Positions 17,095 to 27,756 are shown, counted from the first letter of the stretch. The stretch: 64,000 nucleotides of DNA from Marinomonas sp. IMCC 4694 (GCF_008122525.1 NZ_VSRV01000001.1:1054001-1118000); one strand, 5' to 3'. Numbers and translations are program-made. Notes: generated by a model from the letters alone, not told the origin.

Positions 17095-17381
17095 CCATTC
17101 CTTTAAAAGACGTTAGTTCAAAAGACGTTACCTGTTCCCATTGTCAGGCGTGTTGTTGTCGTATGGAAGTGATGATCATCACAGATACAGGGGTGCCAGA
17201 TAGGCATATTTCGGTCGATGAATGGGGTGGCGAAACTATGTTGCGCCTTGATGATGGTTGGTGTTCGGCAGTAGACAGAGATACTTTTCGCTGCACGATT
17301 TATGACCATCGTCCGTGGATTTGTCGAGAGTTTGAAATGGGTTCAGATGAGTGTAAAGACGAATTTAACGTTATCAGGTAG
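17091..17381 (+). CDS. YkgJ-type cysteine cluster protein
   Basis: The protein of about 96 residues carries the cysteine pattern of the YkgJ/zinc-iron chelating family: CSHCQACCC near the N-terminus, a Cys in DGWCSAVD, then FRCTIYDHRPWICREFE and DECKDE. These proteins are thought to bind iron or zinc, function unknown. The ATG at 17091 overlaps the amidohydrolase stop (ATGA); an in-frame ATG two codons earlier (17085) is also possible. The stop codon is inside a stem-loop, and an IS lies 19 bp further on. Confidence 0.75.
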   Translation: MTIPLKDVSSKDVTCSHCQACCCRMEVMIITDTGVPDRHISVDEWGGETMLRLDDGWCSAVDRDTFRCTIYDHRPWICREFEMGSDECKDEFNVIR

Positions 17382-17400
17382 CCATATTGGCGACCTGATA
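17372..17400 (+). terminator. Stem-loop at the YkgJ gene end, bordering the IS
   Basis: TATCAGGT (17372-17379) and ACCTGATA (17393-17400) are perfect complements, and the inner GCCA/TGGC extends the stem. It overlaps the stop codon of the YkgJ gene and would serve as a transcription terminator before the IS landed. Its last four bases, GATA, are the IS target duplication. A T run is not visible, so the terminator call is tentative. Confidence 0.4.
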
Positions 17401-18839
17401 GAGGTAATTGCAAAACTGTCGATATAAGCCATATCTATTCGTGGAATAACGAAAAAAGAGAAGACGTGGGCTGCCGTTTCCGGCGACGATAGAGTTCTCA
17501 CACAACATCGACATACCCACTTTATGAATGCTACGACGCCCCAACAAATAATGCAACGCTGGCAAATCGTTCAAGGCCAATTGATTCCTGCTTTACACCA
17601 AGAAATAGGCTTGTTGACCCCAAAACTTGAAAAACTGATTCATATCTTGGAATGGTCTCGCATCGAAGAGTTTGTGACACGTTTTTCGTATCGGACGGGG
17701 CGTCCTCCCCATGAACTCGCTTGGTTAGCCAACGCGTTTGTTGCCAAGGTAGTGCTTGGGCTTACCACCACGGTGCATCTAATAGAACGCCTAAACATGG
17801 ACAAAGCATTACAGCGAATCTGTGGATTTCCGCTTCATAAGAAACTGCCCTCAGCCTCGACTTTTTCTCGTGCGTTCGAGACGTTTGCCAAAGATAAGTT
17901 GGCCGAACGTGCCCACGAGGTGCTGATCAAAATGCACTTTGGAGATCGTCTCATTGGGCATATCAGCCGAGACGGGACGGCGATTAAGGTGAGAGAACGT
18001 CCACAAAAGATCGACAAAGTGGACACGGATAAACCTAAGCTTAAAGGGCGGCCCCGCAAGGACAAAGATGAAAACCGCCCGATCAAATTCAATGTGGCAC
18101 GGCAACGTACCCAATGCCTAGAAGAGATGCTTAAAGAGATCCCGGTTGATTGCCGTCGTGGCACAAAATGCAATGCTCAAGGCTATAAAAACAGCTGGAA
18201 TGGCTACAAACTGCATCTAGACATTGCAGACTGTGGCGTCCCCATCTCCGCTTTGCTGTCCTCAGCCTCCATGCATGACAGCCGTGCCGCCATCCCTCTG
18301 TCTCACATCAGTGCGGCGAGGGTGACCAACCTTTATGATCTGATGGACGCCGCCTACTGCAGTATTGACCTGCATGAGCACAGTAGAGAGTTAGGGCATG
18401 TGCCCCTGATAGATCACAACCCCAGAGGGGGCGAGAAAGAAGGATTTGAACCCGCCGATACGGTGCGTTATCGGGAACGTTCGGGCGCAGAACGAGCCAA
18501 TGGCCGACTCAAGGATGAGTTCGGAGGTCGACACATCTGGGTACGTGGTGAGGTAAAAGTCATGAGTCACCTGATGTTTGGCATTTTAGTACTGAGTGTC
18601 GATCAACTGCTTCGACTGCGGCAATAAATCGCAGAAAGATAAGTCATGTATCGAGGATATTGTGCTTCTGGGGTGGTCACAGAACGAGCCGCTATGATCA
18701 ATAAAGAGAGAAAAGCGATGACGACCTAGTCAAAATAGAAAATGCATAGAAACACATGCTTAACTGAGTAAAAAAACAGCCTCTAAAAGGGCGATAAGTT
18801 ATCCACAAATGGGTTGGCTATTAGTTTTGCAAGATGCTC
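17401..18839 (+). mobile_element. Insertion sequence copy 1 (1439 bp)
   Basis: The boundaries follow from comparing it with the inverted copy at 34547-35985: identity starts at GAGGTAATTGCAAAACT and ends at AGTTTTGCAAGATGCTC. These ends are imperfect inverted repeats (GAG.....TGCAAAACT in both). The element is flanked by the 4-bp direct repeat GATA (17397-17400 and 18840-18843), a target-site duplication. It carries one intact transposase gene. The two copies differ only by a few substitutions outside the gene (for example before the start codon and in the 3' flank), so transposition was recent and the element is probably active. Confidence 0.93.
17524..18627 (+). CDS. DDE transposase of the IS (copy 1)
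   Basis: The 367-residue transposase has an IS5/IS1182-like organisation: an N-terminal DUF772-like helical region (LIHILEWSRIEEFVTRFSYRTGR, then ELAWLANAFVAKVVLGLTT) and an RNase H-like DDE_Tnp_1 core. Likely catalytic acidic residues are the Asp in ISRDGTAIKV, the Asp in DLMDAAYC and the Glu in RSGAERANGRLKDEFG. The exact IS family is not certain. The reading frame is intact, and the product is identical to that of copy 2. Confidence 0.9.
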   Translation: MNATTPQQIMQRWQIVQGQLIPALHQEIGLLTPKLEKLIHILEWSRIEEFVTRFSYRTGRPPHELAWLANAFVAKVVLGLTTTVHLIERLNMDKALQRICGFPLHKKLPSASTFSRAFETFAKDKLAERAHEVLIKMHFGDRLIGHISRDGTAIKVRERPQKIDKVDTDKPKLKGRPRKDKDENRPIKFNVARQRTQCLEEMLKEIPVDCRRGTKCNAQGYKNSWNGYKLHLDIADCGVPISALLSSASMHDSRAAIPLSHISAARVTNLYDLMDAAYCSIDLHEHSRELGHVPLIDHNPRGGEKEGFEPADTVRYRERSGAERANGRLKDEFGGRHIWVRGEVKVMSHLMFGILVLSVDQLLRLRQ

Positions 18840-18845
18840 GATAAC

Positions 18846-18907
18846 CACTTAATTTAACCGTCACTTAATTTAACCGTCACTTGTTAGACCGTTATTGAAT
18901 AGACCGT
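18846..18907 (+). repeat. Short tandem repeat, four units of 15-16 bp
   Basis: CACTTAATTTAACCGT occurs twice in a row (18846-18861, 18862-18877), followed by CACTTGTTAGACCGT and TATTGAATAGACCGT, which share the ...AGACCGT/AACCGT end. The array begins three bases after the IS target duplication and ends just before the 3' end of the VOC gene. No coding potential is seen; function unknown. Confidence 0.75.
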
Positions 18908-18929
18908 TAACGTTTAATAGTAAAGCGCG

Positions 18930-19307
18930 TTATATACGATGCAACACACACAGTTTATTGCCGGCAGGGTCGCGCAAATACGCTAAATACAATTGTGATT
19001 TGCCAAGATCTCGAATGCCGGGGGCGTCTTCGCAATGTGTGCCGCCATTTTCAAGTCCCGCTTTATACCAAGCTTCAACAACCTCTGCCGACGAGGCGGA
19101 AAAGCCAATAGTGCTACCGTTGCCGTGGGTCGCTACTTCACCATTGAGTGGCTTGGTGATCATAAATAAGCCTGAATCCGTTTGGTTAACGTATCGACCT
19201 TTGCGATCGATCATGCCTTTTCTGTAGCCTAATGTTTTAAATGTGGCATCGTAAAATACTTGAGACGCTTCTAGATCGTTGGTACCTAGCATGATATGAC
19301 TAAACAT
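18930..19307 (-). CDS. VOC family (glyoxalase-like) protein
   Basis: The 125-residue protein has the beta-alpha-beta-beta-beta pattern of vicinal oxygen chelate proteins: MFSHIMLGTNDLEASQVFYDATFKTLGY with the first metal-ligand His at residue 4, and a C-terminal half ending YLAYLRDPAGNKLCVLHR, where DPAGN is a family signature. Such proteins bind a divalent metal and act as lyases, dioxygenases or thiol transferases, or simply bind drugs. Substrate unknown. The gene is monocistronic and diverges from the thioredoxin-like gene. Confidence 0.8.
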   Translation of the reverse strand: MFSHIMLGTNDLEASQVFYDATFKTLGYRKGMIDRKGRYVNQTDSGLFMITKPLNGEVATHGNGSTIGFSASSAEVVEAWYKAGLENGGTHCEDAPGIRDLGKSQLYLAYLRDPAGNKLCVLHRI

Positions 19308-19424
19308 AGTGACTTATCCTTACTCTGATCGAGCCTGTTGAAACGATTCGTTTTTATTAATAGTTAACGACCTGTTTATCGCATAGGTACCGTTGTTATT
19401 CAAACACAAAAAAGAGAGAAAATA

Positions 19425-19763
19425 ATGCAAGCCATGACGATGGGGTTTAACTCTGAATACCATGAAACGGTTCCCAGTTTTGACGAGGTGGGCTGTTTAG
19501 CGGGTTCTGTATTGATTGAGTTCGGTGCGCCCTGGTGTGGTCATTGTCAGGCGGCGAGTCCGGCCATAAAAGCCGTCTTGTCTCAGTGTACGGAACAGGC
19601 GCACATTAGAGTATTGGATGGCAAAGGCAAACGCTTAGGTCGTCAGTTTGGGGTCAAACTTTGGCCAACCTTAATTTTGCTACAAGATGGAAAAGAAGTC
19701 GGGCGAGTGGTGCGTTGTACAACAGAGCAAGCAGTGCGAGATTTAATGGCACTTAGGCCATGA
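19425..19763 (+). CDS. Thioredoxin-family protein
   Basis: This 112-residue protein has a thioredoxin fold with active site APWCGHCQ (Cys 38 and Cys 41) and the cis-proline motif KLWPTLILLQDGKEVGR. CGHC instead of CGPC is more typical of disulfide isomerases, so its redox potential may be less reducing than thioredoxin 1. No signal peptide is present, so it is cytoplasmic. The 3' end overlaps the convergent small gene by 11 bp. A purine-rich AGAGAG lies before the ATG. Confidence 0.8.
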   Translation: MQAMTMGFNSEYHETVPSFDEVGCLAGSVLIEFGAPWCGHCQAASPAIKAVLSQCTEQAHIRVLDGKGKRLGRQFGVKLWPTLILLQDGKEVGRVVRCTTEQAVRDLMALRP

Positions 19764-20013
19764 TATCGATAAGGCTACCGAGGGTTTTGTCGTAAGAGCC
19801 CAATACTTTGGCATTGGCTTGCGCCTCGATCACGCTGCTGTTGGCGTCGAGTAAACCATTTCGTATATCCGAGTCGTTACTTTTTACTTCGGTAGCTTGA
19901 TTAGATCTTGGCAACGACGCATTGGCCACTTGTTGGCTGGCCTGATCCAGCTTTTGCTGGCTGCGTTGCAAACCTTGCTGACTGTAGGTAAACGATGAAT
20001 TGTTGATTTGCAT
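19753..20013 (-). CDS. Small flagellar-rod-like protein, function unknown
   Basis: The product has 86 residues, is rich in Gln, Ser and Asn, and reads QGLQRSQQKLDQASQQVANAS then DSDIRNGLLDANSSVIEAQANAKVLGSYDKTLGSLIDIMA. The last segment, an amphipathic helix with VIEAQANAKVL....D..LGSLIDI, resembles the C-terminal helix shared by flagellar rod and hook proteins. Similar short proteins in other gammaproteobacteria are hypothetical. AAAGG precedes the ATG. No flagellar genes are nearby, so a flagellar role is only a guess. Confidence 0.6.
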   Translation of the reverse strand: MQINNSSFTYSQQGLQRSQQKLDQASQQVANASLPRSNQATEVKSNDSDIRNGLLDANSSVIEAQANAKVLGSYDKTLGSLIDIMA

Positions 20014-20220
20014 AAAATGACCTTTTATCCCGACAGGCGGATGATACCACCTACATAAGCCGTTCGAATAGGGTCTATGTCGACGAGTCTACCTCGACGT
20101 TGTTCGTTCTGTTAAAAGTACAGAAAATAACCATTGTAACCGTTCGGCTACCTTCTATAATGCCGCTAGTTTTTCCCATTCTGTGTTTAGGTTCGTTTCC
20201 CCAAAATAAGTGGTATCAAA

Positions 20221-21498
20221 ATGAGTGATGTTTTTAGTATTGGCTTGTTAATCATCGCCGGTGCTTTATTTGCCATGTCTGAAATAAGCATGGCCGCCGC
20301 CCGAAAAATCAAGCTGCGTGTGTTAGCCGATGAAGGCAATGTAAAAGCCATGGCGGTGTTAAAATTACAACAAAAGCCGGGGGCTTTTTTTGCGATGATC
20401 CAAATCGCACTCAATGCGATTGCGATTTTGGGCGGTATTATTGGTGAACAAACCCTGACGCCATACATTAAGCAAGTGGTCAGCCTTGCCTATTCTGGTC
20501 CTCTGTTGGATCAAATTAGCTTTGTGTTGTCGTTTTTGACACTGACGTCGTTGTTTATTTTATTTGCGGATTTGTTACCGAAGCGATTGGCAATCATTAT
20601 GCCGGAAGCTGTGGCGATTCGTATGGTGACGCCCATGCTATGGGTGACATTTTTATTAACACCGGTGGTGTTTTTATTCAACGGCATTACCAATATGCTC
20701 TTGCGTATGTTTAATGTGCCGATTGAACGGGAAGAAACCGTTACGACGGAAGACATTGTCGCCATGATGGACGCGGGTGCAGAAGACGGCAGTTTGCAAA
20801 GCCAAGAGTATCAGCTCATAGGCAATGTGTTTGAATTAGAAACGCGCAACATCGCCAGCACCATGACACCACGGGATCAAATTATTTATTTTGATATTGA
20901 CGACAGCAGTGAAGAGATCAGCCAGAAAATCATCGATCACCCTCATAATGACTTCTTGGTGTGCAACGGTAGCCTAGATAAAATCGAGGGCATTATCGAG
21001 TCGAAAGAAATTTTGCGTTTGGTGCTTAAAGGCGAAAAAGCGCAAATCAAACCTGAAAAAGTCGACAAAGACGTATTTTATTTGCCAGAAACGCTCACAC
21101 TTTCTGAAGCATTGAACGCGTTTCGTGTCGCACCGCAGGCGTTTGCTGTTATCGTTAATGAATACGCGACCATTGTGGGCATCGTGACGGTGAAAGATTT
21201 GTTGGGTGGCTTTATGGGCGGCTTGTTAACGCCACACGACGAAGAGCAAATCGTTCAGCGTGATGAAAATTCTTGGCTAATTGAAGGGCTAACACCGATT
21301 AACGACGTATTGCGTCGCTTGGATATTGAGGAATTTCCAGATCGTACCCAGTATGAAACCTTAGGTGGCTTTATTATCTACAGCTTAAAGCGTTTGCCAA
21401 AGCGCACCGAGTTTTTTATCCATGAGGGGTATAAATTTGAAGTGTTGGATTTGGAAGGGGTTCGTGTTGAACAACTTTTGGTAACCAAATTAAAATAA
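20221..21498 (+). CDS. paeA: PaeA/YtfL-type CNNM-CBS membrane protein
   Basis: The 425-residue protein follows E. coli YtfL (PaeA) along its length: MSEISMAAARKIKLRVLADEGN, PGAFFAMIQIALNAIAILGGIIGE, FADLLPKRLAI, NVFELETR, SSMTPR-like STMTPRDQ, DENSWLIEGLTPINDVLRRLDIEEFP and GYKFEVLDLE. The order is a CNNM membrane domain (about 1-190), two CBS motifs (about 205-330) and a CorC/HlyC domain (about 345-425). E. coli PaeA is reported to export cadaverine and putrescine; other family members move magnesium or cobalt. Polyamine export here is inferred from similarity. Confidence 0.85.
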   Translation: MSDVFSIGLLIIAGALFAMSEISMAAARKIKLRVLADEGNVKAMAVLKLQQKPGAFFAMIQIALNAIAILGGIIGEQTLTPYIKQVVSLAYSGPLLDQISFVLSFLTLTSLFILFADLLPKRLAIIMPEAVAIRMVTPMLWVTFLLTPVVFLFNGITNMLLRMFNVPIEREETVTTEDIVAMMDAGAEDGSLQSQEYQLIGNVFELETRNIASTMTPRDQIIYFDIDDSSEEISQKIIDHPHNDFLVCNGSLDKIEGIIESKEILRLVLKGEKAQIKPEKVDKDVFYLPETLTLSEALNAFRVAPQAFAVIVNEYATIVGIVTVKDLLGGFMGGLLTPHDEEQIVQRDENSWLIEGLTPINDVLRRLDIEEFPDRTQYETLGGFIIYSLKRLPKRTEFFIHEGYKFEVLDLEGVRVEQLLVTKLK

Positions 21499-21500
21499 GC

Positions 21501-21520
21501 CGAGGGTAATCCTCGACTTT
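21501..21520 (+). terminator. Weak hairpin after paeA
   Basis: CGAGG and CCTCG form a 5-bp stem with a GTAAT loop, followed by ACTTTTC. It is short, so only a weak terminator call is made. Confidence 0.35.
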
Positions 21521-21624
21521 TCGGCGGTAAATCACTATATTCGCCCCCCTTTGTGTTTATATTTTGTACGCTAACTAAGCGGCAAGTTTAAACGGCTTTC
21601 TTTTCTTTTTTTCAGGGCTTTCTT

Positions 21625-23208
21625 TTGATTTCCACGGCTAATATCACCATGCAATTTGGCGCAACGCCATTGTTTGAAAACATCTCTGCGAAATTTGGTA
21701 ACGGTAACCGTTATGGCCTAATTGGCGCCAACGGCTGCGGTAAATCCACCTTCATGAAAATTTTGAGCGGTGCGTTGACACCGACGTCAGGCAATGTGTC
21801 GATCACACCAGGTGAGAAGGTAGGTACGTTAAGCCAAGACCAGTTCGCGTTTGAAGAATACTCCGTGGTTGATGCGGTGATCATGGGCGACGTAGCGCTG
21901 TGGAAAATCAAGCAAGAACGCGATGCGATTTACGCCAAACCAGACATGAGCGAAGAAGACGGCATGCGCGCGGGTGAATTAGAAGCCGAGTTTGCTGAAA
22001 TGGACGGTTACAGCGCCGAGAGTCGCGCCGGTGATATTTTGCTGGAAGCGGGTATCGAAGAAGCCTTTCACTTTGGTTTAATGAGCCAAGTGGCCCCCGG
22101 TTGGAAATTGCGTGTGTTATTAGCGCAGGCCTTGTTTTCAAACCCAGATATTTTGCTGTTGGACGAGCCGACCAACAACCTGGACATTCATACCATTAAC
22201 TGGTTAGCCGGTGTATTGAATCAACGTAAGTGCACCATGATCATTATTTCCCACGACCGTCACTTTTTGAATTCTGTGTGTACTCACATGGCGGACATTG
22301 ATTTTGGCGAGCTGCGTATTTACCCGGGGAACTATGAGTATTTCATGGAAGCCTCTTCGCTGATCCGTGAACAACAATTGACAGAAAACGCGAAGAAAAG
22401 CGCGGAGATGGATGACCTTCAAGCGTTTGTTAACCGCTTTTCTGCCAACGCCTCGAAAGCCAAACAAGCCAGTTCTCGGGCAAAAAAATTAGAGAAAATC
22501 GAGCTGTCTGAAGTCAAACAATCCAGCCGTATGACGCCGTCTTTGAATTTTAAACAAGACAAAAAATTGCATCGCCACGCTTTGATTCTTGAAGACTTGG
22601 GTCATGGGTACGATGAACTCTTGTTTACCGGGGGCGATATTATTTTGGAAGCGGGTTCGCGTTTAGCGATCATCGGTGAAAATGGTGCCGGGAAAACCAC
22701 TTTTTTACGTTGTTTAATGAAAGAATTAGACGCTAAACACGGTGAGATTAAATGGGCAGAAAACGCCGTGATCGGCTATTGCCCGCAAGACAGTACCGAT
22801 GATTTTGATTGCGACTTAACCTTGTTTGATTGGATGTCAAAATGGCGTACAGCCAAGCATGACGATTTAAAAGTGCGTGCCATGCTGGGACGTTTGTTGT
22901 TTACCGCCGACGATTTTAATAAAAAAGTTCGCGTCTGTTCTGGTGGTGAAAAAAACCGTCTGTTGTTTGGTAAATTAATGATGGCCGACTTGAACGTACT
23001 GGTGATGGACGAGCCGACCAACCACATGGATATGGAAGCCATTGAAGCCTTGAACAACGCGCTAATGGACTTTGATGGCACCCTGATTTTCGTCAGCCAT
23101 GACCGTGCGTTTGTGTCGTCGTTAGCCAACCGTGTGATTGAAATTAAAGGCAAGAAAGTGGTGGATTTCCAGGGCACTTACGACGAGTACCTTGCTCACC
23201 AAGGCTAG
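21625..23208 (+). CDS. ybiT: ABC-F ATPase YbiT
   Basis: ABC-F proteins bind the ribosome E site and act on translation; they have two ATPase domains and no membrane part. The 527-residue product matches E. coli YbiT (530) throughout: first Walker [26 protein letters not shown] in place of a canonical first signature, [15 protein letters not shown]; linker rich in Lys/Ala with [18 protein letters not shown]; second Walker [10 protein letters not shown], signature CSGGEKNR and [17 protein letters not shown] at 21625 is taken as the start because it matches the YbiT N-terminus (SxxNITMQFG), with CAGGG upstream. Confidence 0.92.
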   Translation: MISTANITMQFGATPLFENISAKFGNGNRYGLIGANGCGKSTFMKILSGALTPTSGNVSITPGEKVGTLSQDQFAFEEYSVVDAVIMGDVALWKIKQERDAIYAKPDMSEEDGMRAGELEAEFAEMDGYSAESRAGDILLEAGIEEAFHFGLMSQVAPGWKLRVLLAQALFSNPDILLLDEPTNNLDIHTINWLAGVLNQRKCTMIIISHDRHFLNSVCTHMADIDFGELRIYPGNYEYFMEASSLIREQQLTENAKKSAEMDDLQAFVNRFSANASKAKQASSRAKKLEKIELSEVKQSSRMTPSLNFKQDKKLHRHALILEDLGHGYDELLFTGGDIILEAGSRLAIIGENGAGKTTFLRCLMKELDAKHGEIKWAENAVIGYCPQDSTDDFDCDLTLFDWMSKWRTAKHDDLKVRAMLGRLLFTADDFNKKVRVCSGGEKNRLLFGKLMMADLNVLVMDEPTNHMDMEAIEALNNALMDFDGTLIFVSHDRAFVSSLANRVIEIKGKKVVDFQGTYDEYLAHQG

Positions 23209-23247
23209 TGTCTTAGTCCAGTAGAAATGAAAAGTGCATCATCATTC

Positions 23248-23283
23248 AACCGCTGATAACCTAATGGTGTCAGCGGTTTTTTT
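23248..23283 (+). terminator. Intrinsic terminator after ybiT
   Basis: AACCGCTGA (23248-23256) pairs with TCAGCGGTT (23270-23278) and is followed by seven T residues. Confidence 0.85.
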
Positions 23284-23315
23284 ATGTTTCTAAATAAAGA
23301 GTAAGGGGTGACGCA

Positions 23316-23741
23316 TTGAACATTGACACATGGAACATTGACACATGGGAAATGGACGAATTAAAAATTAACGCTATTACCGCCTATTTATTGGCTAAAC
23401 CCGAGGCAGAAGAGTGTTACCCGTTTGATGCGCAAACCGCCGTATTTAAAGTGCAAGGAAAAGTGTTTGCATTGTTGATCCATAAGCAGAAAATGCGTTT
23501 GTTGAACGTGAAGTGCGACCCCGAACAGGCCATTGAATTGCGAGATGTGTTTACTGATGTGATGCCTGCTTATCATATGAATAAGCGACATTGGAATTCC
23601 ATTGTGCTATCCGGTTCATTGCCGATTGGTGAGGTTCAGCGTCAGGTTGATCATTCTTATGGTTTGGTGGTGAAAGGGTTAAAGCGATCGATCCGAGAAG
23701 GGCTAGAAGTACGCCATGGGTCGAGTGTTTTATATCGATGA
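23316..23741 (+). CDS. MmcQ/YjbR family protein
   Basis: The 141-residue protein has the features of the MmcQ/YjbR family: YLLAKPEAEECYPFDAQTAVFKVQGKVFALL, a middle LNVKCDPEQAIELRD and DVMPAYHMNKRHWNSIVLSG near the end, often followed by YGLVVKGLKR. These small DNA-binding-fold proteins have no firm biochemical role. TTG at 23316 is 8 bp after AAGGGG. The N-terminus holds a tandem 15-bp duplication, NIDTW twice; an ATG at 23352 after the repeat would give a protein without it. Confidence 0.8.
   Translation: MNIDTWNIDTWEMDELKINAITAYLLAKPEAEECYPFDAQTAVFKVQGKVFALLIHKQKMRLLNVKCDPEQAIELRDVFTDVMPAYHMNKRHWNSIVLSGSLPIGEVQRQVDHSYGLVVKGLKRSIREGLEVRHGSSVLYR
23319..23348 (+). repeat. Tandem 15-bp duplication in the MmcQ gene start
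   Basis: AACATTGACACATGG occurs twice without a gap (23319-23333, 23334-23348), in frame, encoding NIDTW-NIDTW. The perfect identity suggests a recent slippage or duplication event. Confidence 0.9.
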
Positions 23742-23758
23742 AAACACAGAGGTAAGAT

Positions 23759-23788
23759 AACCAACTGATTGGTCAGTTGGTTATTTTT
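23759..23788 (+). terminator. Bidirectional terminator between MmcQ gene and chemoreceptor
   Basis: AACCAACTGA and TCAGTTGGTT form a 10-bp stem with a short TTGG loop, followed by ATTTTT. It lies between convergent genes. Confidence 0.8.
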
Positions 23789-23820
23789 GACTGTCTACTT
23801 GGGTTTCTGGTTAGCCTTTT

Positions 23821-25482
<1,662 letters not shown>

Positions 25483-25662
25483 TCACTTTCATCGTGATTT
25501 AAAAGCGAGCGGGCACTGTTGGCTGCCTTGTTTTATTGACCGCTTCAAACGTGTGTGTCTGATGAATTTTGTCCTTCAAAAAGCGCACTTGTTTCATGTT
25601 TTATAGGTGATAACAGAGGGCTAAAACTAAGCCTTATCTTTTATGACCATAATGCCATTTTT

Positions 25663-25696
25663 CTGTCATCTCTATGTAATTTTTTGTCTGTAAATT
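25663..25696 (+). promoter_or_regulatory. Pho box and -10 of the phoX promoter
   Basis: CTGTCAT CTCT ATGTAAT (25663-25680) fits the PhoB box layout of two 7-bp direct repeats with a 4-bp spacer; the first repeat is consensus and the second matches 5 of 7. Ten bases later is TAAATT (25691-25696), a reasonable -10, so the box takes the place of a -35 as in PhoB-activated promoters. The predicted transcript would have a leader of about 90 nt before phoX. The rest of 25459-25792 shows no other feature. Confidence 0.7.
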
Positions 25697-25792
25697 GTTG
25701 CATAAGCTCCTTCAGTCGGAACTTTTATTTCTTAATCATCGCTTTGAATCGGTTATCCAATGCAACAGTGTATTTAATAATAGGGCAGTATT

Positions 25793-27700
25793 ATGAAAAT
25801 TGAACAACAGCACGGCTTAAGTTTCGATGAACTAGATGAGTTGGTTCGACCTGCTCCAGAAATAGTAGAGTTTGAAAAAGTGGCACTCAAAATGGTGTCC
25901 CGTCGCGGTTTCTTGGGTGGAGGCGCGTCCATCGGAGCAAGTGCATTTGTCATAGGTTCGACCACGCTGGCGGCGGGTAATGCTTTAGCCGCTGGCACGG
26001 GCCATTCTGAATCGCGTCTTGCGTTTAATATGGTGAAAGCCAATGCACTGGATACTATTACTGTACCAGAAGGCTACAAGTGGGAAGTCGTCGCGTCTTG
26101 GGGAGACCCATTGTTTAGCAATGCCCCTGCTTTTAATGCGGCGACAGGCGGTTCTGGTGCATCGCAAGAATTGGCGTTTGGGGATCATAACGATGGCATG
26201 GCATTTTTTACCCGAAATGGTAAGCAAGTGATGGCGATCAACAATGAGTACACCAACGAGAATACGCTTCACCCAGACCGTGCTGATGGCATGCCGACTA
26301 CAGCCGATGATGTGCGCAAAAACAAAGCCGCACACGGTGTTTCTATCATTGAAGTAGACCAACGTGGTGGAAAATGGGGCATCGTACAAGATTCGCCTTT
26401 TAACCGTCGTATTACCGCCGATACCGAAATGGACATCACTGGTCCTGCTCGTGGCCACAAGTGGATGCAAACGTCAGACGATCCTAAGGGTTTGGTGGCA
26501 AAGGGTACTTGGAATAACTGTGGTAATGGTCAAACGCCATGGGGCACTTATCTGACTTGCGAAGAAAATTTCAACGGCTATTTCACCGCAAGCGACAAAC
26601 ATTACGTGATGCCAGACGCGTTCAAACGTTATGGACTTAGCACAGAGGGTCGTTATAACTGGGCGATGGCAGACAGTCGCTTTGATTTGGTTAAAGAACC
26701 GAATGAGCCAAACCGTTTCGGTTATGTGGTTGAAATCGATCCAATGGACCCAACTTCTCGTCCGAAAAAACGTACCGCTTTAGGTCGTTTTAAACATGAA
26801 AATGCTGAACTCACTATTGCTTCAAATGGCCATGTTGTTGTGTATTTAGGTGACGATGAACGCGGTGAGTTCTTATACCGTTTTGTGTCTAAACACAAAT
26901 ATTTAGCGGGTGGTAACAACCGCGATTTGCTTGAAGAAGGTACCTTGTACGTGGCGAAATTCCACGATAATAATCGTGGCGAGTGGTTAGCGTTAACGCC
27001 TAAAACGACGGGTATGACTGAGTCTGAAATCGCAATTCATACTCGCATGGCCGCGTCTAAAGTCGGAGCAACGACCATGGATCGTCCTGAGTGGGTTGCA
27101 GCGCATCCTCACAAGGCCGAAGTGTATTGTGCTTTGACGAACAATAAAAACCGTGGTGTGAAGCCAAATGCCGGTGGTGATTCGACGCCTGCATCCGGCC
27201 CGAACCCACGGGTAAAAAATAATTTTGGGCAAATCGTTCGTTGGATGCCAATGAGTGGCGACCATACCCATATTGAGTTCAAATGGGATTTGTTTGTTTT
27301 GGCGGGTAACCCAGCGGTGTATGACGATGCTTATGCTGGTTCCAGTAATGTGAATCAAGACAACATGTTCAATTCCCCAGATGGCCTACGATTTGATTCG
27401 AAGGGTTTGTTGTGGATTCAGACAGACGGTAACTATTCAAACGAGAAAGAATTTAAAGGCCAAGGTAACAATCAAATGTTGGTTGGGGATCCTGAAACCG
27501 GTGAAATTCGTCGCTTCTTGGTCGGTCCTAAAGAGTGTGAAATTACTGGCGCGACTTGGAATGCAGATCGCACTACTATGTTTATTGGTGTGCAGCATCC
27601 TGGCGAAAAAGGCGATTCTCATTGGCCTGATGGCGGTATGTCAGTGCCACGTTCGAGTGTCGTAGCCATTTCACGCAATGACGGCGCGGTAATAGGTTAG
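25793..27700 (+). CDS. phoX: Tat-exported PhoX-family alkaline phosphatase
   Basis: PhoX enzymes release phosphate from organic esters in the periplasm or outside the cell, using calcium and iron. The 635-residue protein belongs to the DUF839/PhoX family and has a twin-arginine signal (SRRGFLGGGASIGASAF, arginines 37-38). Family patterns include the WGTYLTCEENFNGYF region, GRFKHENAELTIA, YLGDDERGEFLYRFVS, ARG-type loops and DNMFNSPDGLRFDSKGLLWIQTDG. AGGGCAGTATT precedes the ATG. A Pho box 113 bp upstream suggests induction by phosphate starvation. A terminator follows at 27718. Confidence 0.88.
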   Translation: MKIEQQHGLSFDELDELVRPAPEIVEFEKVALKMVSRRGFLGGGASIGASAFVIGSTTLAAGNALAAGTGHSESRLAFNMVKANALDTITVPEGYKWEVVASWGDPLFSNAPAFNAATGGSGASQELAFGDHNDGMAFFTRNGKQVMAINNEYTNENTLHPDRADGMPTTADDVRKNKAAHGVSIIEVDQRGGKWGIVQDSPFNRRITADTEMDITGPARGHKWMQTSDDPKGLVAKGTWNNCGNGQTPWGTYLTCEENFNGYFTASDKHYVMPDAFKRYGLSTEGRYNWAMADSRFDLVKEPNEPNRFGYVVEIDPMDPTSRPKKRTALGRFKHENAELTIASNGHVVVYLGDDERGEFLYRFVSKHKYLAGGNNRDLLEEGTLYVAKFHDNNRGEWLALTPKTTGMTESEIAIHTRMAASKVGATTMDRPEWVAAHPHKAEVYCALTNNKNRGVKPNAGGDSTPASGPNPRVKNNFGQIVRWMPMSGDHTHIEFKWDLFVLAGNPAVYDDAYAGSSNVNQDNMFNSPDGLRFDSKGLLWIQTDGNYSNEKEFKGQGNNQMLVGDPETGEIRRFLVGPKECEITGATWNADRTTMFIGVQHPGEKGDSHWPDGGMSVPRSSVVAISRNDGAVIG

Positions 27701-27717
27701 TTTTAGTTTATCAGAAA

Positions 27718-27756
27718 ATGACAACCGCCCTAAATGTGTAGGGGGTTGTCATTTGC
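27718..27756 (+). terminator. Hairpin terminator after phoX
   Basis: ATGACAACC and GGTTGTCAT form a 9-bp stem around a loop that can itself pair (CCCTA/TAGGG). A T-rich stretch follows. Confidence 0.7.

Noticed and set aside
17835..18173. Frames antisense to the IS transposase
   Set aside because: They repeat exactly in both IS copies only because the DNA does; no sign of a passenger gene.
20109..20123. CTGT-TAAAAGT-ACAG, similar to a LexA box
   Set aside because: The spacer is 7 instead of 8 bases and the flanks do not fit, so it is probably chance.
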